A stretch of DNA of 64,000 nt from an uncultured Lachnospiraceae bacterium (lineage in GTDB: Bacteria; Bacillota; Clostridia; Lachnospirales; Lachnospiraceae): contig CAJTRK010000004.1 of NCBI GenBank assembly GCA_910578475.1, positions 1-64,000 on the forward strand. The letters run 5' to 3'. The position numbers and the translations under genes are program-made. The notes under the pieces are model-generated. The model was not told the origin of the DNA, did not search any database, and saw only the letters and a program-made list of their open reading frames with translations. Positions 53,571-62,797 of this stretch are shown piece by piece. The number at the start of each line of letters is the position of its first letter. Position 1 is the stretch's first letter.

Positions 53571-54659
53571 CTAACGCTTAATATCATAATTCATATTCAT
53601 CAGATTGCGGATGCTTTCCACGTCATCCGTAATATTGGCGTCGCCCCGGATGGTGTGTTTGATGGCGCTGCTCGCAACTGCGAAATTAACGATATCCATC
53701 GGTTTATAATGGTGCATCATCGCGTAAATCAGGCCGCTTGCAAAAGCGTCTCCGCCGCCGACGCGGTCTAAAATGTTGAAAGTGAACAGTTTGCTTTCAA
53801 AAGTGTGATTCTCGTACCATAAAAAGGCTTTCAGGCTGTTCTCGCTTCCGCTGTGGGCATAACGCACATGGCGGGCGATACATTTTAAGTTCGGATATCT
53901 GGCAACAAAAGCCTGAAAAATCTCGTCTTCCTGTTCATAACTGGGCTGTAACGGCACGCCGTCTTTTACGTCGCCCTTGCTGTGGTCGTTTTCATCCCTC
54001 CAGAGATGATAAGGCTCGATACCGAGAAGGATATCCACATAAGGCAGACATTCGGTGCAGAAATCCCGCGCTTCTTCCCATGTCCACAATCTGCTTCGGA
54101 AGTTGCCGTCGAAACTGACGGTAATCCCCTTTTCTCTGGCAACTTTCAGACAGTCCATAATCAGTTTGCGGCAGTTCGGCGCGAGCGCCGGGGTAATGCC
54201 GCTCAGATGGAGCCAGGTAAAACCATCAAGCAGTTCGTTTAAATCGACGCTGTCAAAATCAAATTCCGTAATGGCGCTGTGTTTTCTGTCATAAGTCACT
54301 TTGCTCGCCCGGATGCCGTATCCTGTTTCCAGATAATAACTGCCGAGGCGATGGGTCGGTGTTTGTTCGGGGGTGCTCAGAATAACGGGCGTACAGTGAA
54401 CGTCGTTGCTCCGCAGCATACGAATGGCGCTTTTGCCGAGGCTGTTATTCGGCACGACAGTGAAAAAGGTGCTGTCCACGCCGAGATTTGCAAGCGCGAG
54501 TGCGATATTTGCTTCGCTTCCGCCGTAACTTGCTTCAAATGTGGTCGCCATCCGGATTTTTTCATAATTCGGAGGCGTCAGGCGGAGCATAATTTCTCCG
54601 ATGGTAATAAATTTGTCAGGACTGCTGTTATTGGATAGTAACGGGTTGGCGTGCTTCAT
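53571..54659 (-). CDS. PfkB sugar kinase, 2-keto-3-deoxygluconate kinase type (copy 1)
   Basis: 362 aa. Ribokinase fold: FITIGEIMLRLTPPNYEKI, ASYGGSEANIALALANLG and the C-terminal catalytic GGGDAFASGLIYAMM. In this hexuronate locus it most likely phosphorylates 2-keto-3-deoxygluconate to KDPG. GAGGTTCC ribosome-site context before the ATG. It is divergent from the second kinase at 54988. Confidence 0.85.
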   Translation of the reverse strand: MKHANPLLSNNSSPDKFITIGEIMLRLTPPNYEKIRMATTFEASYGGSEANIALALANLGVDSTFFTVVPNNSLGKSAIRMLRSNDVHCTPVILSTPEQTPTHRLGSYYLETGYGIRASKVTYDRKHSAITEFDFDSVDLNELLDGFTWLHLSGITPALAPNCRKLIMDCLKVAREKGITVSFDGNFRSRLWTWEEARDFCTECLPYVDILLGIEPYHLWRDENDHSKGDVKDGVPLQPSYEQEDEIFQAFVARYPNLKCIARHVRYAHSGSENSLKAFLWYENHTFESKLFTFNILDRVGGGDAFASGLIYAMMHHYKPMDIVNFAVASSAIKHTIRGDANITDDVESIRNLMNMNYDIKR

Positions 54660-54987
54660 TGAGGAACCTCCTTTGATTGTGTGATATCTGTGGTTATCCG
54701 GGTAGTTACCAGGGAATTTACTTATCTGATAATTATTTTATGATACTTGGACGGGGATTTCAATCAAATATTTCCATATTCAAGGGGACAGGCATTTGAC
54801 GGTATGGTTCACCCCAAAGCGGATATTGGAAAATTGTCAGGAACGAAGATTTTCCGGACTAAAGCAGGAAAAATACAGGAAATAAAGCAGGAAAACTTTA
54901 AAAAAGCATTGAGAATATTAATAATTCAAATTATAATAGAGAAGAATAGGCTGAAAATATTCAGATAGAACAGGAGGAATTTTTTTC
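54660..54987. other. Divergent intergenic region of the two kinases
   Basis: 328 nt. On the plus strand TTGAGA (54909-54914), 17-nt spacer and TATAAT (54932-54937) form a good promoter for 54988, with AGGAGG before its ATG. No operator palindrome is obvious. A 73-codon frame (54747-54968) covers the promoter and is considered spurious. Confidence 0.7.
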
Positions 54988-56085
54988 ATGAATTTGGGTT
55001 TGAAACAGGCGAATGAATGTAAATTTGATGCAGTATCTCTGGGGGAGGTAATGCTCAGACTTGACCCGGGCGAGGGAAGAATCCGTACAGCCAGGTCTTT
55101 TAGAGCATGGGAAGGCGGCGGCGAATACAACGTTATCCGCGGTCTGAAAAAATGCTTTAAGATGAACACGGCAGTTATTACCGCTTTTGCGGATAACGAA
55201 GTGGGGATACTGATGGAAGATTTCATCAATCAGGGCGGTGTTGACACATCTCTCATTAAGTGGATGAAGACGGACGGTATCGGCCGCGTATGCCGTAACG
55301 GGATTAACTTTACAGAGCGTGGATTTGGAATCCGCGGTGCGGTAGGATGTTCCGACCGCGCCAATACGGCGATTTCCAAAGCGAAGCCGGAAGACTTTGA
55401 CTTTGAATATATTTTTGGAGAACTGGGCGTGCGCTGGTTACATACGGGCGGAATTTATGCCGCATTATCGGAGCAGTCCTGTGAGACCGTTCTTGCGGCG
55501 ATTAAGACTGCGAAAAAATATGGAACCATCGTATCTTATGACCTGAACTATCGTCCGTCCATGTGGAGTGCAATCGGCGGACAGGCTAAGGCGCAGGAAG
55601 TCAATAAAGAGATTGCGAAATATGTAGATGTTATGATTGGAAACGAAGAGGACTTTACGGCATGTCTCGGCTTTGAAATTGAAGGAAACGACGAGAATTT
55701 GAAGACGCTGAATCTGGACGGCTATAAGAAGATGATTAACGAAGCGGCTAAGACTTATCCGAATTTCAAGGCGGTTGCGACGACGCTTCGTCAGGTAAAG
55801 ACCGCTACGGTGAACGACTGGAGCGCAATTTGTTGGGCAGACGGTGAGATTTATAAGGCAAAAGATTATAACGGACTGGAAATCATGGACCGTGTCGGCG
55901 GCGGAGACTCTTTTGCATCGGGCCTTATCTATGGATTGATGACGACGGAAGATGCGGAACTGGCAGTTAATTACGGTGCGGCTCACGGAGCTCTTGCGAT
56001 GACAACGCCCGGCGATACGACGATGGCGAGCAAGAAGGAAGTGGAAGCGATTATGGGCGGCGCAGGAGCGCGGGTACAAAGATAA
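54988..56085 (+). CDS. kdgK: PfkB sugar kinase, KDG kinase type (copy 2)
   Basis: 365 aa. FDAVSLGEVMLRLDPGEGRI near the start, WEGGGEYNVIRGLKKCF, YDLNYRPSMW, and DRVGGGDSFASGLIYGLM with the catalytic Asp. It probably converts 2-keto-3-deoxygluconate to KDPG, the substrate of the aldolase encoded 27 nt downstream. Clearly diverged from copy 1 (different active-site framing, WEGGGEYN versus YGGSEANI), so the two may use different substrates. Confidence 0.88.
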   Translation: MNLGLKQANECKFDAVSLGEVMLRLDPGEGRIRTARSFRAWEGGGEYNVIRGLKKCFKMNTAVITAFADNEVGILMEDFINQGGVDTSLIKWMKTDGIGRVCRNGINFTERGFGIRGAVGCSDRANTAISKAKPEDFDFEYIFGELGVRWLHTGGIYAALSEQSCETVLAAIKTAKKYGTIVSYDLNYRPSMWSAIGGQAKAQEVNKEIAKYVDVMIGNEEDFTACLGFEIEGNDENLKTLNLDGYKKMINEAAKTYPNFKAVATTLRQVKTATVNDWSAICWADGEIYKAKDYNGLEIMDRVGGGDSFASGLIYGLMTTEDAELAVNYGAAHGALAMTTPGDTTMASKKEVEAIMGGAGARVQR

Positions 56086-56112
56086 GAAAGTATGGATTCA
56101 GGAGGAAAGGCA

Positions 56113-56745
56113 ATGAGCAGTATAACAGACAGCATGAAAAGTTCCATTATCGTTCCGGTAGTGGTTATTGAGGATGCCAAAGATGCGGTTCCGACAGCGA
56201 AAGCTTTGCTGGCCGGCGGAATTAACGTGATGGAAATTACGCTTCGTACGGCGGCGGCGCTTGACAGCATTCGTAATGTAGCGGCAGAGTGCCCGGATAT
56301 GATTGTCGGTGTTGGTACGGTATTAAATCTGGAACAGGCGAAAGACGCGGTGGAAGCGGGCGCAAAATTTATCGTTTCTCCGGGATTTGATGAAGAGACC
56401 GTCAAATGGTGCGTGGAAAAAGGGATTGACGTAGCGCCGGGCTGTGTTACACCGACAGAAATTATGGCGGCGCGCAAACTGGGCCTGAGAGTCGTTAAAT
56501 TCTTCCCGGCCAATATTTACGGCGGATTGAAAGCGATTACAAATCTTGCAGCGCCGTTCACGGATATGCAGTTCATCCCGACGGGCGGTGTAAATACCGA
56601 AAATATTGCGGAATTTGCAGCTAATCCGGCAATTTTTGCAGTAGGCGGAAGTTGGGTATGTAAGAAAGCGGACATTTCCGCAGGCAACTTTGATAAGATT
56701 ACGGAGCTTTGTAAAGAAGCGCGTAAGCAGGCGGGAGCACAGTAA
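56113..56745 (+). CDS. eda: KDPG/4-hydroxy-2-oxoglutarate aldolase
   Basis: 210 aa, usual length, without the VOC extension of the paralog at 26845. Glu41 in VMEITLRTAAAL, Schiff-base Lys129 in RVVKFFPANIYGG, and PTGGV. Cleaves KDPG to pyruvate and glyceraldehyde-3-phosphate. ATG 56113 follows GGAGGAAAGG; ATG 56092 would place it too early. Confidence 0.95.
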   Translation: MSSITDSMKSSIIVPVVVIEDAKDAVPTAKALLAGGINVMEITLRTAAALDSIRNVAAECPDMIVGVGTVLNLEQAKDAVEAGAKFIVSPGFDEETVKWCVEKGIDVAPGCVTPTEIMAARKLGLRVVKFFPANIYGGLKAITNLAAPFTDMQFIPTGGVNTENIAEFAANPAIFAVGGSWVCKKADISAGNFDKITELCKEARKQAGAQ

Positions 56746-56790
56746 ACCGTAAAAGTGTCCGGAGCCGGATAATGCGGCAGGATGAAAATA

Positions 56791-56831
56791 AAAAAGCTAT
56801 GCGGATGGAAATCCACCGCATAGCTTTTTTT
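56791..56831. terminator. Bidirectional terminator
   Basis: AAAAAGCTATGCGG with CCGCATAGCTTTTT and a short inner stem, T-rich on both strands. It separates eda (plus) from the RpiB-like gene (minus). Confidence 0.9.
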
Positions 56832-56839
56832 GAAACCGC

Positions 56840-57478
56840 TTACGCAAGAACTTTTTTAACCGCTTCCGCAATCGCGTCATCCTGACAGTTGGCAAAGAAG
56901 TATTCCTGGAAATGTTCTCCGCTCAACGCGCCTTTTGCCAGTTCCGGGTCGAGCTTCGCGAGAATGGAAACCATATCGTTGTGCGTTACTTTCTTTACTT
57001 CATCAAGAATTTTCTTATTCCGCTGTTCGGGAACGACTCTTTCTTTCGGGTAACCGCCGCCGCCCGGCGCGCAGAATAATTTTTCAAAGATATAAGTCAG
57101 ATTCAGTTCGCCGCCCCAACCGAAATTTTCCGCGAAAGGAAGTGCGATACAGTTGCCGTCATTTACCTGTGAGAACAGATAAGCATCGAGCGGCGATTCG
57201 ATATGACCGCATAAAACCTGCGGAAATGAATTGCAGGCAAGCATTGCGCCTTCACCCGTGCCGCATCCGGTGATAACGTAGTCAGCTGCGCCGGAGTTTA
57301 AAAGAACCGCGGCAAGAATGCCGTTCTGTACATAGGTGAGCTGATGCTCATCTTCCGCGGAGTACATACCGTAGTTGAATACTTCATGGCCCATCGGCTC
57401 CACAACTGCTTTCAAAGTGTTAAAAATCATTTCGTTTTTAGCCGCCTGGCTGTTTTCGTTAATCAATGCAATTTTCAT
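56840..57478 (-). CDS. RpiB/LacA/LacB-family sugar-phosphate isomerase
   Basis: 212 aa. N-terminal MKIALINENSQAAKNEMIF and ITGCGTGEGAMLACNSFPQ are the RpiB-family signatures; the catalytic Cys/Gly loop is GCGTGEG. C-terminal extension beyond the classical 150 aa. In pectin loci such proteins act on uronate-derived 4-deoxy sugars or pentose phosphates; exact substrate unknown. Last gene of the minus-strand uronate operon, 28 nt after kduI. Confidence 0.85.
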   Translation of the reverse strand: MKIALINENSQAAKNEMIFNTLKAVVEPMGHEVFNYGMYSAEDEHQLTYVQNGILAAVLLNSGAADYVITGCGTGEGAMLACNSFPQVLCGHIESPLDAYLFSQVNDGNCIALPFAENFGWGGELNLTYIFEKLFCAPGGGGYPKERVVPEQRNKKILDEVKKVTHNDMVSILAKLDPELAKGALSGEHFQEYFFANCQDDAIAEAVKKVLA

Positions 57479-57506
57479 GTCGTTTATGCTCCTTTCTCAG
57501 ACCGTC

Positions 57507-58367
57507 TTACAGTAAATCTTTCATATCACAGCCGTCCATATCGTCAAAATCCTGATTTTCTCCAACCATGCCCCAGATAAAAGTATATGCCTGCGTGCCG
57601 CATCCGGAATGGATGGACCAGCTCGGAGAAATAACGGCCTGCTCGTTCCGCATGATAATATGACGTGTTTCCGCAGGCTCTCCCATGTAGTGCATTACGA
57701 GAGCATCTTCCGGCATGTCGAAATACAGATACACTTCCATACGTCTGTCATGTGTATGACAGGGCATGGTGTTCCACACGCTGCCCGGTTCCAGTCTGGT
57801 CATACCCATTTCGAGCTGACAGCTTTCTACCTGGCCCGGCAGAATATATTTGCAGATAGTCCTGTGATTGGCGGATTCCAGAGAACCGAGTTCCACCTTG
57901 TTGCTGTCCTTCACGATAACAACGCCTTCCGCCGCTTCGCCTTCCGGTTTGATTAAAACGGTAGGACAGGTTCTGTGCGCCGGCGCGCTGTTCAGATAAA
58001 ATTTGGCCGGGGCGGAAGGATTAGCGCTTTCAAAGACGATATCTTTGGAGCCCATTCCGATATACATGCCTTCTTTGTGCCCTACTTCATATACTTTGCC
58101 GTCAACGGTAATTTTTCCGGGTTCACCGATATTGATGACGCCGAGTTCCCGTCTTTCGCAGAAATACTGTGCGCGAAGCTCGTCTCCCGCCGTAAGCTGT
58201 AAAGGTTTTACCGGTACGGCCGAACCGGTAATGATACGGTCGATATGGCTGTACACCAGTTTGATTTCATCGGGTTTGAATAAGTCATCAATCAGAAATT
58301 CTTCTCTCAGACGTTCTGTCGTATAAAATTTGACATCCTTCGGTGATGCCGCTGTTCTTAATTCCAT
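57507..58367 (-). CDS. kduI: 5-dehydro-4-deoxy-D-glucuronate isomerase
   Basis: 286 aa. Cupin fold with DEIKLVYSHIDRIITGSAVP and the metal-binding region NTMPCHTHDRRMEVYLYFD, which contains the His/Glu ligands. It converts 5-keto-4-deoxyuronate from unsaturated pectin fragments to 2,5-diketo-3-deoxygluconate. GAAAGGA ribosome site. 90 nt after uxaC. Confidence 0.94.
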   Translation of the reverse strand: MELRTAASPKDVKFYTTERLREEFLIDDLFKPDEIKLVYSHIDRIITGSAVPVKPLQLTAGDELRAQYFCERRELGVINIGEPGKITVDGKVYEVGHKEGMYIGMGSKDIVFESANPSAPAKFYLNSAPAHRTCPTVLIKPEGEAAEGVVIVKDSNKVELGSLESANHRTICKYILPGQVESCQLEMGMTRLEPGSVWNTMPCHTHDRRMEVYLYFDMPEDALVMHYMGEPAETRHIIMRNEQAVISPSWSIHSGCGTQAYTFIWGMVGENQDFDDMDGCDMKDLL

Positions 58368-58457
58368 GCTGCTGTCGTCCTTTCTTTTTTAAATTATTTT
58401 TATTGGTTTTTTATGCAGGCCGAACTTATTATTTCATGCCAGTATCTTTCGCCGATT

Positions 58458-59864
58458 TTAGAGCTTAAATCCAAAATACTTTACCGCATTGTTATAGCAG
58501 ATGCCTTTAATGATTTCTTCCAATGTCTCATAGTCAGCCGGATATTCGCCGTCTTCCACCCATGTGCCGACCAGGTTGCAGAGGATTCTGCGGAAATAGT
58601 CGTGTCTTGTGTAGGAAAGAAAGCTTCTGGAGTCGGTCAGCATTCCGACAAAACCGGACAGGTTGCCGAGGTTTGCGAGAGAAATCATCTGGTCCTGCAT
58701 GCCTGTTTTGTGGTCATTGAACCACCATGCGGAACCCTGCTGAATCTTTGCAACGGCGGTGGAATCCTGGAAACAACCGAGAATCGTGCCGATTGCCTGA
58801 TTGTCGTTCGGATTCAGGCTGTAAATAATTGTTTTCGGAAGTTCGTCCGTCTGAATCAGCGCGTTCAGATAATCTGCCATTTCGGCTGACGGCGCATAGT
58901 TGTTGATGCAGTCATAGCCGGTATCCGGGCCGAGCTCGTTGAATCTGAGCGTGTTGTTGTCGCGCTTGCATCCATAATGAAGCTGCATTACCCAGTTGCG
59001 CTTCGCATATTCTTTGCCTACAAAAATCATGAAAGCAGTTTTGAATTTCAGTTCTTCTTCGCGCGTTACGCTATTGCCGGAAAGACGTTTTGCGAAGACT
59101 GCCTCGATTTCTTCCGCAGAAGCCGGTGCATACATTACATATTCCAGTGCGTGGTCAGAAACGGAGCATCCCATGGATGCAAAGAAATCCATGCGGACGG
59201 ACAATGCTTTCTGCAAATCTGCAAACGTATTGATTTTTACGCCCGATACATCGGATAACGTCGCAAGGTATTCCGTGAAAGCGGGCTTTTCAATATTCAT
59301 CGCCTTGTCGGGACGCCATGCGGGAAGCACCTGTACGTCAAAAGATTCGTCTTCGGCAATCTTTTTATGCCACTCCAAAGAATCCACTGGGTCGTCCGTC
59401 GTGCAGATTAAAGTAACGCCAGACTGTTTGATGATGTTACGGACAGTCATGGAAGGCTCTGCCAGTTTTTTGTTGCACAGCTCCCATACTTCTTCCGCGC
59501 TTTTTTTATTGAGGACCCCTGTGTAACCGAAATACTTCTGAAGTTCCAGATGGGACCAGTGGAAAAGCGGGTTGCCGATTGCCTTGCCGAGGCACTCCGC
59601 CCATTTCAGGAATTTTTCCTTGTCCGGCGCGTCTCCTGTTATGTAGTGCTCGTCTATGCCGCAGGAACGCATGAAACGCCATTTATAATGGTCGCCGCCG
59701 AGCCATACCTGTGTGATATTTTCGAATTTCCGGTCCTCGTAGATTTCCTGCGGATTAATGTGACAGTGATAATCCAGAATCGGCGTTTCGGCCGCGTAAT
59801 CAAAGTACAGTTTCTGTGCGGTCTCGTTGGAGAGTAAAAAGTTTTTGTCCATGAATTGTTTCAT
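58458..59864 (-). CDS. uxaC: Glucuronate isomerase (uronate isomerase)
   Basis: 468 aa, the expected length. Amidohydrolase-like fold: PILDYHCHINPQEIYEDRKF near the N-terminus, ICTTDDPVDSLEWH, MQLHYGCKRDNNTLRFNELG, TIIYSLNPNDNQAIG. It converts D-glucuronate to fructuronate and D-galacturonate to tagaturonate. AAGAAAGGGG ribosome site. First gene of the minus-strand operon. Confidence 0.96.
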   Translation of the reverse strand: MKQFMDKNFLLSNETAQKLYFDYAAETPILDYHCHINPQEIYEDRKFENITQVWLGGDHYKWRFMRSCGIDEHYITGDAPDKEKFLKWAECLGKAIGNPLFHWSHLELQKYFGYTGVLNKKSAEEVWELCNKKLAEPSMTVRNIIKQSGVTLICTTDDPVDSLEWHKKIAEDESFDVQVLPAWRPDKAMNIEKPAFTEYLATLSDVSGVKINTFADLQKALSVRMDFFASMGCSVSDHALEYVMYAPASAEEIEAVFAKRLSGNSVTREEELKFKTAFMIFVGKEYAKRNWVMQLHYGCKRDNNTLRFNELGPDTGYDCINNYAPSAEMADYLNALIQTDELPKTIIYSLNPNDNQAIGTILGCFQDSTAVAKIQQGSAWWFNDHKTGMQDQMISLANLGNLSGFVGMLTDSRSFLSYTRHDYFRRILCNLVGTWVEDGEYPADYETLEEIIKGICYNNAVKYFGFKL

Positions 59865-59904
59865 GATTGTACCCCTTTCTTAAATATATGATTATTGATT
59901 ATTT

Positions 59905-59944
59905 AAATGATGTTCATTAAAATGATGTTCACTATATCTGTTCA
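59905..59944. repeat. Repeated TGTTCA motif before uxaC
   Basis: AAATGATGTTCA occurs at 59905-59916 and 59920-59931 (15-bp period), then CTGTTCA at 59937-59943. Placed in the 93-nt gap upstream of uxaC on the minus strand, it could be a regulator array. Confidence 0.45.
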
Positions 59945-59957
59945 TAAAAATAATTTC

Positions 59958-60974
59958 TTAAAAACGAGTTGTCCCCCGCTCAATCAGTTTCCCGGAAAAA
60001 ACGACTTTTTTTGGCATTTCTTCGCCGGCAAGGACGTGCAGCAGCGTTTGCACGAGCTGATGCGTCATCGTTTCCAGACAGTTATCCACGGAAGTCAGTT
60101 CCGGAGTGCAGCAGGTCGTAAGAATGGAATTATTGTAACCGATTACAGAAAAATCTTCCGGGATGCGGAGTCCTTTGCGCTGCGCGTATTTTACGCCGCC
60201 GATTGCCAGAGAATCGTCGGCGGCAAGCAATCCGTGAAAAGCGATGCCGCTGTCGGAAATGTGTTCGATAAAGTCCGCGATATCCCCGGTTGAATCCGCT
60301 TTTCCGTCATAAAAATAAATATTTTCCGGAGAATGGGAAATGCCGTTTTCTTCCAGGGCGGATTGAAAGCCCCGCAGTTTCTTGAGTCCGCTGTAAGAAC
60401 CGGCATTATACAGGTATATCAAATCGGAAATGCCGGAACGAATCATGGCGGAGGCGGCTTCATACATGGAAGCCCGGTCGTCGCACAGCGTACTGTATAC
60501 GTTCGGACAGCCGTAAGAAGCGTTTAACAGCATAATCGGAACGTGAGAGGCGGCCTCGTTAATATATTCGTTTTCCAGCTCTGTTGAAGCGATGAAATTC
60601 GAGCCGACCAGAATGATGCTGTCCACTTTCTTGGAAAGAATCAGGTTCAGATAGTTCTTTCTTGCGCCGAGATTGTAACCCGTACAGCATAACAGAGATT
60701 CGTAGCCGTTAGCCTGCAGCTCCTGTTCCAGAAGATAAATGGCTTTGGCCGTAAATAAATCGGAAGAATCCGCGCAGAGGATGCCGATGGTTTTTAAGGA
60801 GCGGAGACCCATACCGCGTGCAAAAGCGTTCGGTATATAGTCATATTCCTCGATGATGTCCATTACTTTTTTCTGTGTGGATGGGCTGACATTTCCGCTG
60901 CCGTTCAGCACGCGGGAGACCGTTGCGGTCGATACGCCGGCTTTCTGGGAAATGTCGTAAATTGTTAATGCCAT
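59958..60974 (-). CDS. LacI-family regulator of the hexuronate locus
   Basis: 338 aa. HTH LTIYDISQKAGVSTATVSRV, then the usual linker VMDIIEEYDYIPNAFARGM and a sensor domain ending with SVIGYNNSILTTCC...TPELTSVDN. ATG 60974 preceded by AGAGGAA is chosen; the longer open frame to 61334 is not protein-like and lacks a ribosome site. It presumably responds to a uronate intermediate and controls the divergent uxaB-uxaA and its own operon. Confidence 0.9.
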   Translation of the reverse strand: MALTIYDISQKAGVSTATVSRVLNGSGNVSPSTQKKVMDIIEEYDYIPNAFARGMGLRSLKTIGILCADSSDLFTAKAIYLLEQELQANGYESLLCCTGYNLGARKNYLNLILSKKVDSIILVGSNFIASTELENEYINEAASHVPIMLLNASYGCPNVYSTLCDDRASMYEAASAMIRSGISDLIYLYNAGSYSGLKKLRGFQSALEENGISHSPENIYFYDGKADSTGDIADFIEHISDSGIAFHGLLAADDSLAIGGVKYAQRKGLRIPEDFSVIGYNNSILTTCCTPELTSVDNCLETMTHQLVQTLLHVLAGEEMPKKVVFSGKLIERGTTRF

Positions 60975-61317
60975 GCTGGATTCCTCTTGCTCCGCCGCAG
61001 CGGATTTATAATAAATGATGCCGGTAAAAATGCAAATGAAAACGGTTACAATATAACTGCAAATATTATACATTATAAAGGAAGAGAAAGCAATATGAAA
61101 TCCTTCTGTTTTATAAAATCCTGTCTGAAAAATACGCAAAGGACGAAATTCGATGTGATATGATGAAAAAACATGTGAAAAATATGAAAATAGTTTCAAA
61201 TACATATTGACTAATTGGGAAAAATGTGAAAAAATACAGATATGAAACTGCTTACATTTGAGGAATTGCACGAAAAATTTGGGTGAGCCGATTGGGAGAA
61301 AGGAGATTTTGCAGCAA
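60975..61317. other. Divergent regulatory region lacI-uxaB
   Basis: 343 nt. It contains TGAAACTGCTTACA (61243-61256), which matches the cre/LacI consensus TGWAANCGNTNWCA except for one base at the centre. TTGACT is present at 61207-61212 but without a clear -10. No gene is convincing. Confidence 0.55.
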
Positions 61318-62781
61318 ATGGAACTTTTAAGCAAACAGAAAACAGGGAAAAAGGAAAGACCGGTTAAAGTGCTTCAGTTCGGAGAAGGAAACTTCCTGCG
61401 TGCTTTCGTCGATTACATGATTGATATCGCGAACGAAAAGGGAGAATTTGACGGAGATATCGTATTGGTAAAACCGATTGAGTTCGGAACGCTGGAGCGT
61501 TTCCACGAGCAGGAATGCCAGTATACTGTACAGTTAAGAGGAATCGTGGACGGCGAAGCGAAGCGGATTAACCGTGTCGTGACGAGTGTTACGGACGTTG
61601 TGGACGCTTACGGCGAATATGAGAAATATGCGGAGTTTGCAAAACTGGATACGCTGCGCTTTATCGTTTCCAATACGACGGAAGCGGGCATCGTATATGA
61701 CGATACGGATAAATTTGAACTGAATCCGCCCAAGACCTATCCCGGCAAGCTGACAAAGTTTCTGTTTGAAAGATATAAACATTTTAACGGGGCGCAGGAT
61801 AAAGGCCTTGTTATGCTTCCGGTAGAGCTGATTGACGATAACGGAATTCACCTGAAAGAATGTGTATTAAAGCTTGCGAAGCTTTGGAAACTGGAAGATG
61901 AATTTATCGCGTGGATAAATGACGCCTGCGTATTTACATCGACGCTGGTGGACAGAATTGTTACCGGATATCCGAGAGATGAGGCGGAAGAACTCTGCAA
62001 AGAATTTGGCTATCAGGATAACCTGATTGTAACCGGCGAACCGTTTGCGCTCTGGGTTATCGAAAGCGCCAGAGACATCAGCGATGAGCTGCCGCTGCCA
62101 AAGGCAGGACTTCCTGTTATTTTCACGGATAACCAGAAACCGTATAAGCAGAGAAAAGTACGGATTCTGAACGGGGCGCACACCTCTTTCGTACTCGCTT
62201 CTTACCTGTGTGGAAACGATATCGTGCTGGAATCCATGAACGATGAACTGATTCTGAATTTCATTAAAGCGACGATTTTTGACGAGGTCATCCCGACACT
62301 GACGCTTCCGAAGCAGGAGCTTGACGAGTTTGCGGAAGCGGTGCTGACGAGATTTAACAATCCGTATGTAAAACACGCACACCTGTCGATTTCCCTGAAT
62401 TCCGTTTCCAAATGGCGGGCGAGATGTATGCCGAGCTTTCTGGGCTATATCGAGAAAGAGGGAAAAGTTCCGCCGCATCTGACCTTCTCGCTGGCAGCTC
62501 TGATGGCATTCTATACCGGAACGGAAATCAGAGACAAGGCGCTGATTGGACATCGCGACGGACAGGAATACAATATTATGGACGATGCCGCGGTACTGGA
62601 ATTTTTTGCGGCAAACAGCGGAAAAGAACCGAAAGAGTTTGCTCATGCGGTACTTGCGAATACAGATTTCTGGGGACAGGATTTAAGCGCGCTTGCGGGT
62701 GTGGAAGAGACAATAGTTTCTTACCTGACGGATATCCGGGAACTGGGAATGCGAGGAACGATGGAGAAGGTTTTCGCATAG
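61318..62781 (+). CDS. uxaB: Tagaturonate reductase
   Basis: 487 aa. Mannitol-dehydrogenase superfamily: VLQFGEGNFLRAFVDYMID (NAD binding), VSNTTEAGIVYDDTD, KVRILNGAHTSFVLASYLCG (catalytic Lys region). It reduces tagaturonate to altronate. ATG 61318 is used; AGAAAGGAG lies 10-12 nt upstream. Next gene starts 16 nt later. Confidence 0.94.
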   Translation: MELLSKQKTGKKERPVKVLQFGEGNFLRAFVDYMIDIANEKGEFDGDIVLVKPIEFGTLERFHEQECQYTVQLRGIVDGEAKRINRVVTSVTDVVDAYGEYEKYAEFAKLDTLRFIVSNTTEAGIVYDDTDKFELNPPKTYPGKLTKFLFERYKHFNGAQDKGLVMLPVELIDDNGIHLKECVLKLAKLWKLEDEFIAWINDACVFTSTLVDRIVTGYPRDEAEELCKEFGYQDNLIVTGEPFALWVIESARDISDELPLPKAGLPVIFTDNQKPYKQRKVRILNGAHTSFVLASYLCGNDIVLESMNDELILNFIKATIFDEVIPTLTLPKQELDEFAEAVLTRFNNPYVKHAHLSISLNSVSKWRARCMPSFLGYIEKEGKVPPHLTFSLAALMAFYTGTEIRDKALIGHRDGQEYNIMDDAAVLEFFAANSGKEPKEFAHAVLANTDFWGQDLSALAGVEETIVSYLTDIRELGMRGTMEKVFA

Positions 62782-62797
62782 AAATCAGGGGGGCAGG

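Noticed and set aside
54747..54968. 73-codon frame between the two kinases
   Set aside because: It covers the promoter at 54909-54937 and has no ribosome site.
59958..61334. 458-residue version of the LacI protein
   Set aside because: The extra N-terminus crosses the promoter region and lacks a ribosome site; the HTH begins right after ATG 60974, which has one.
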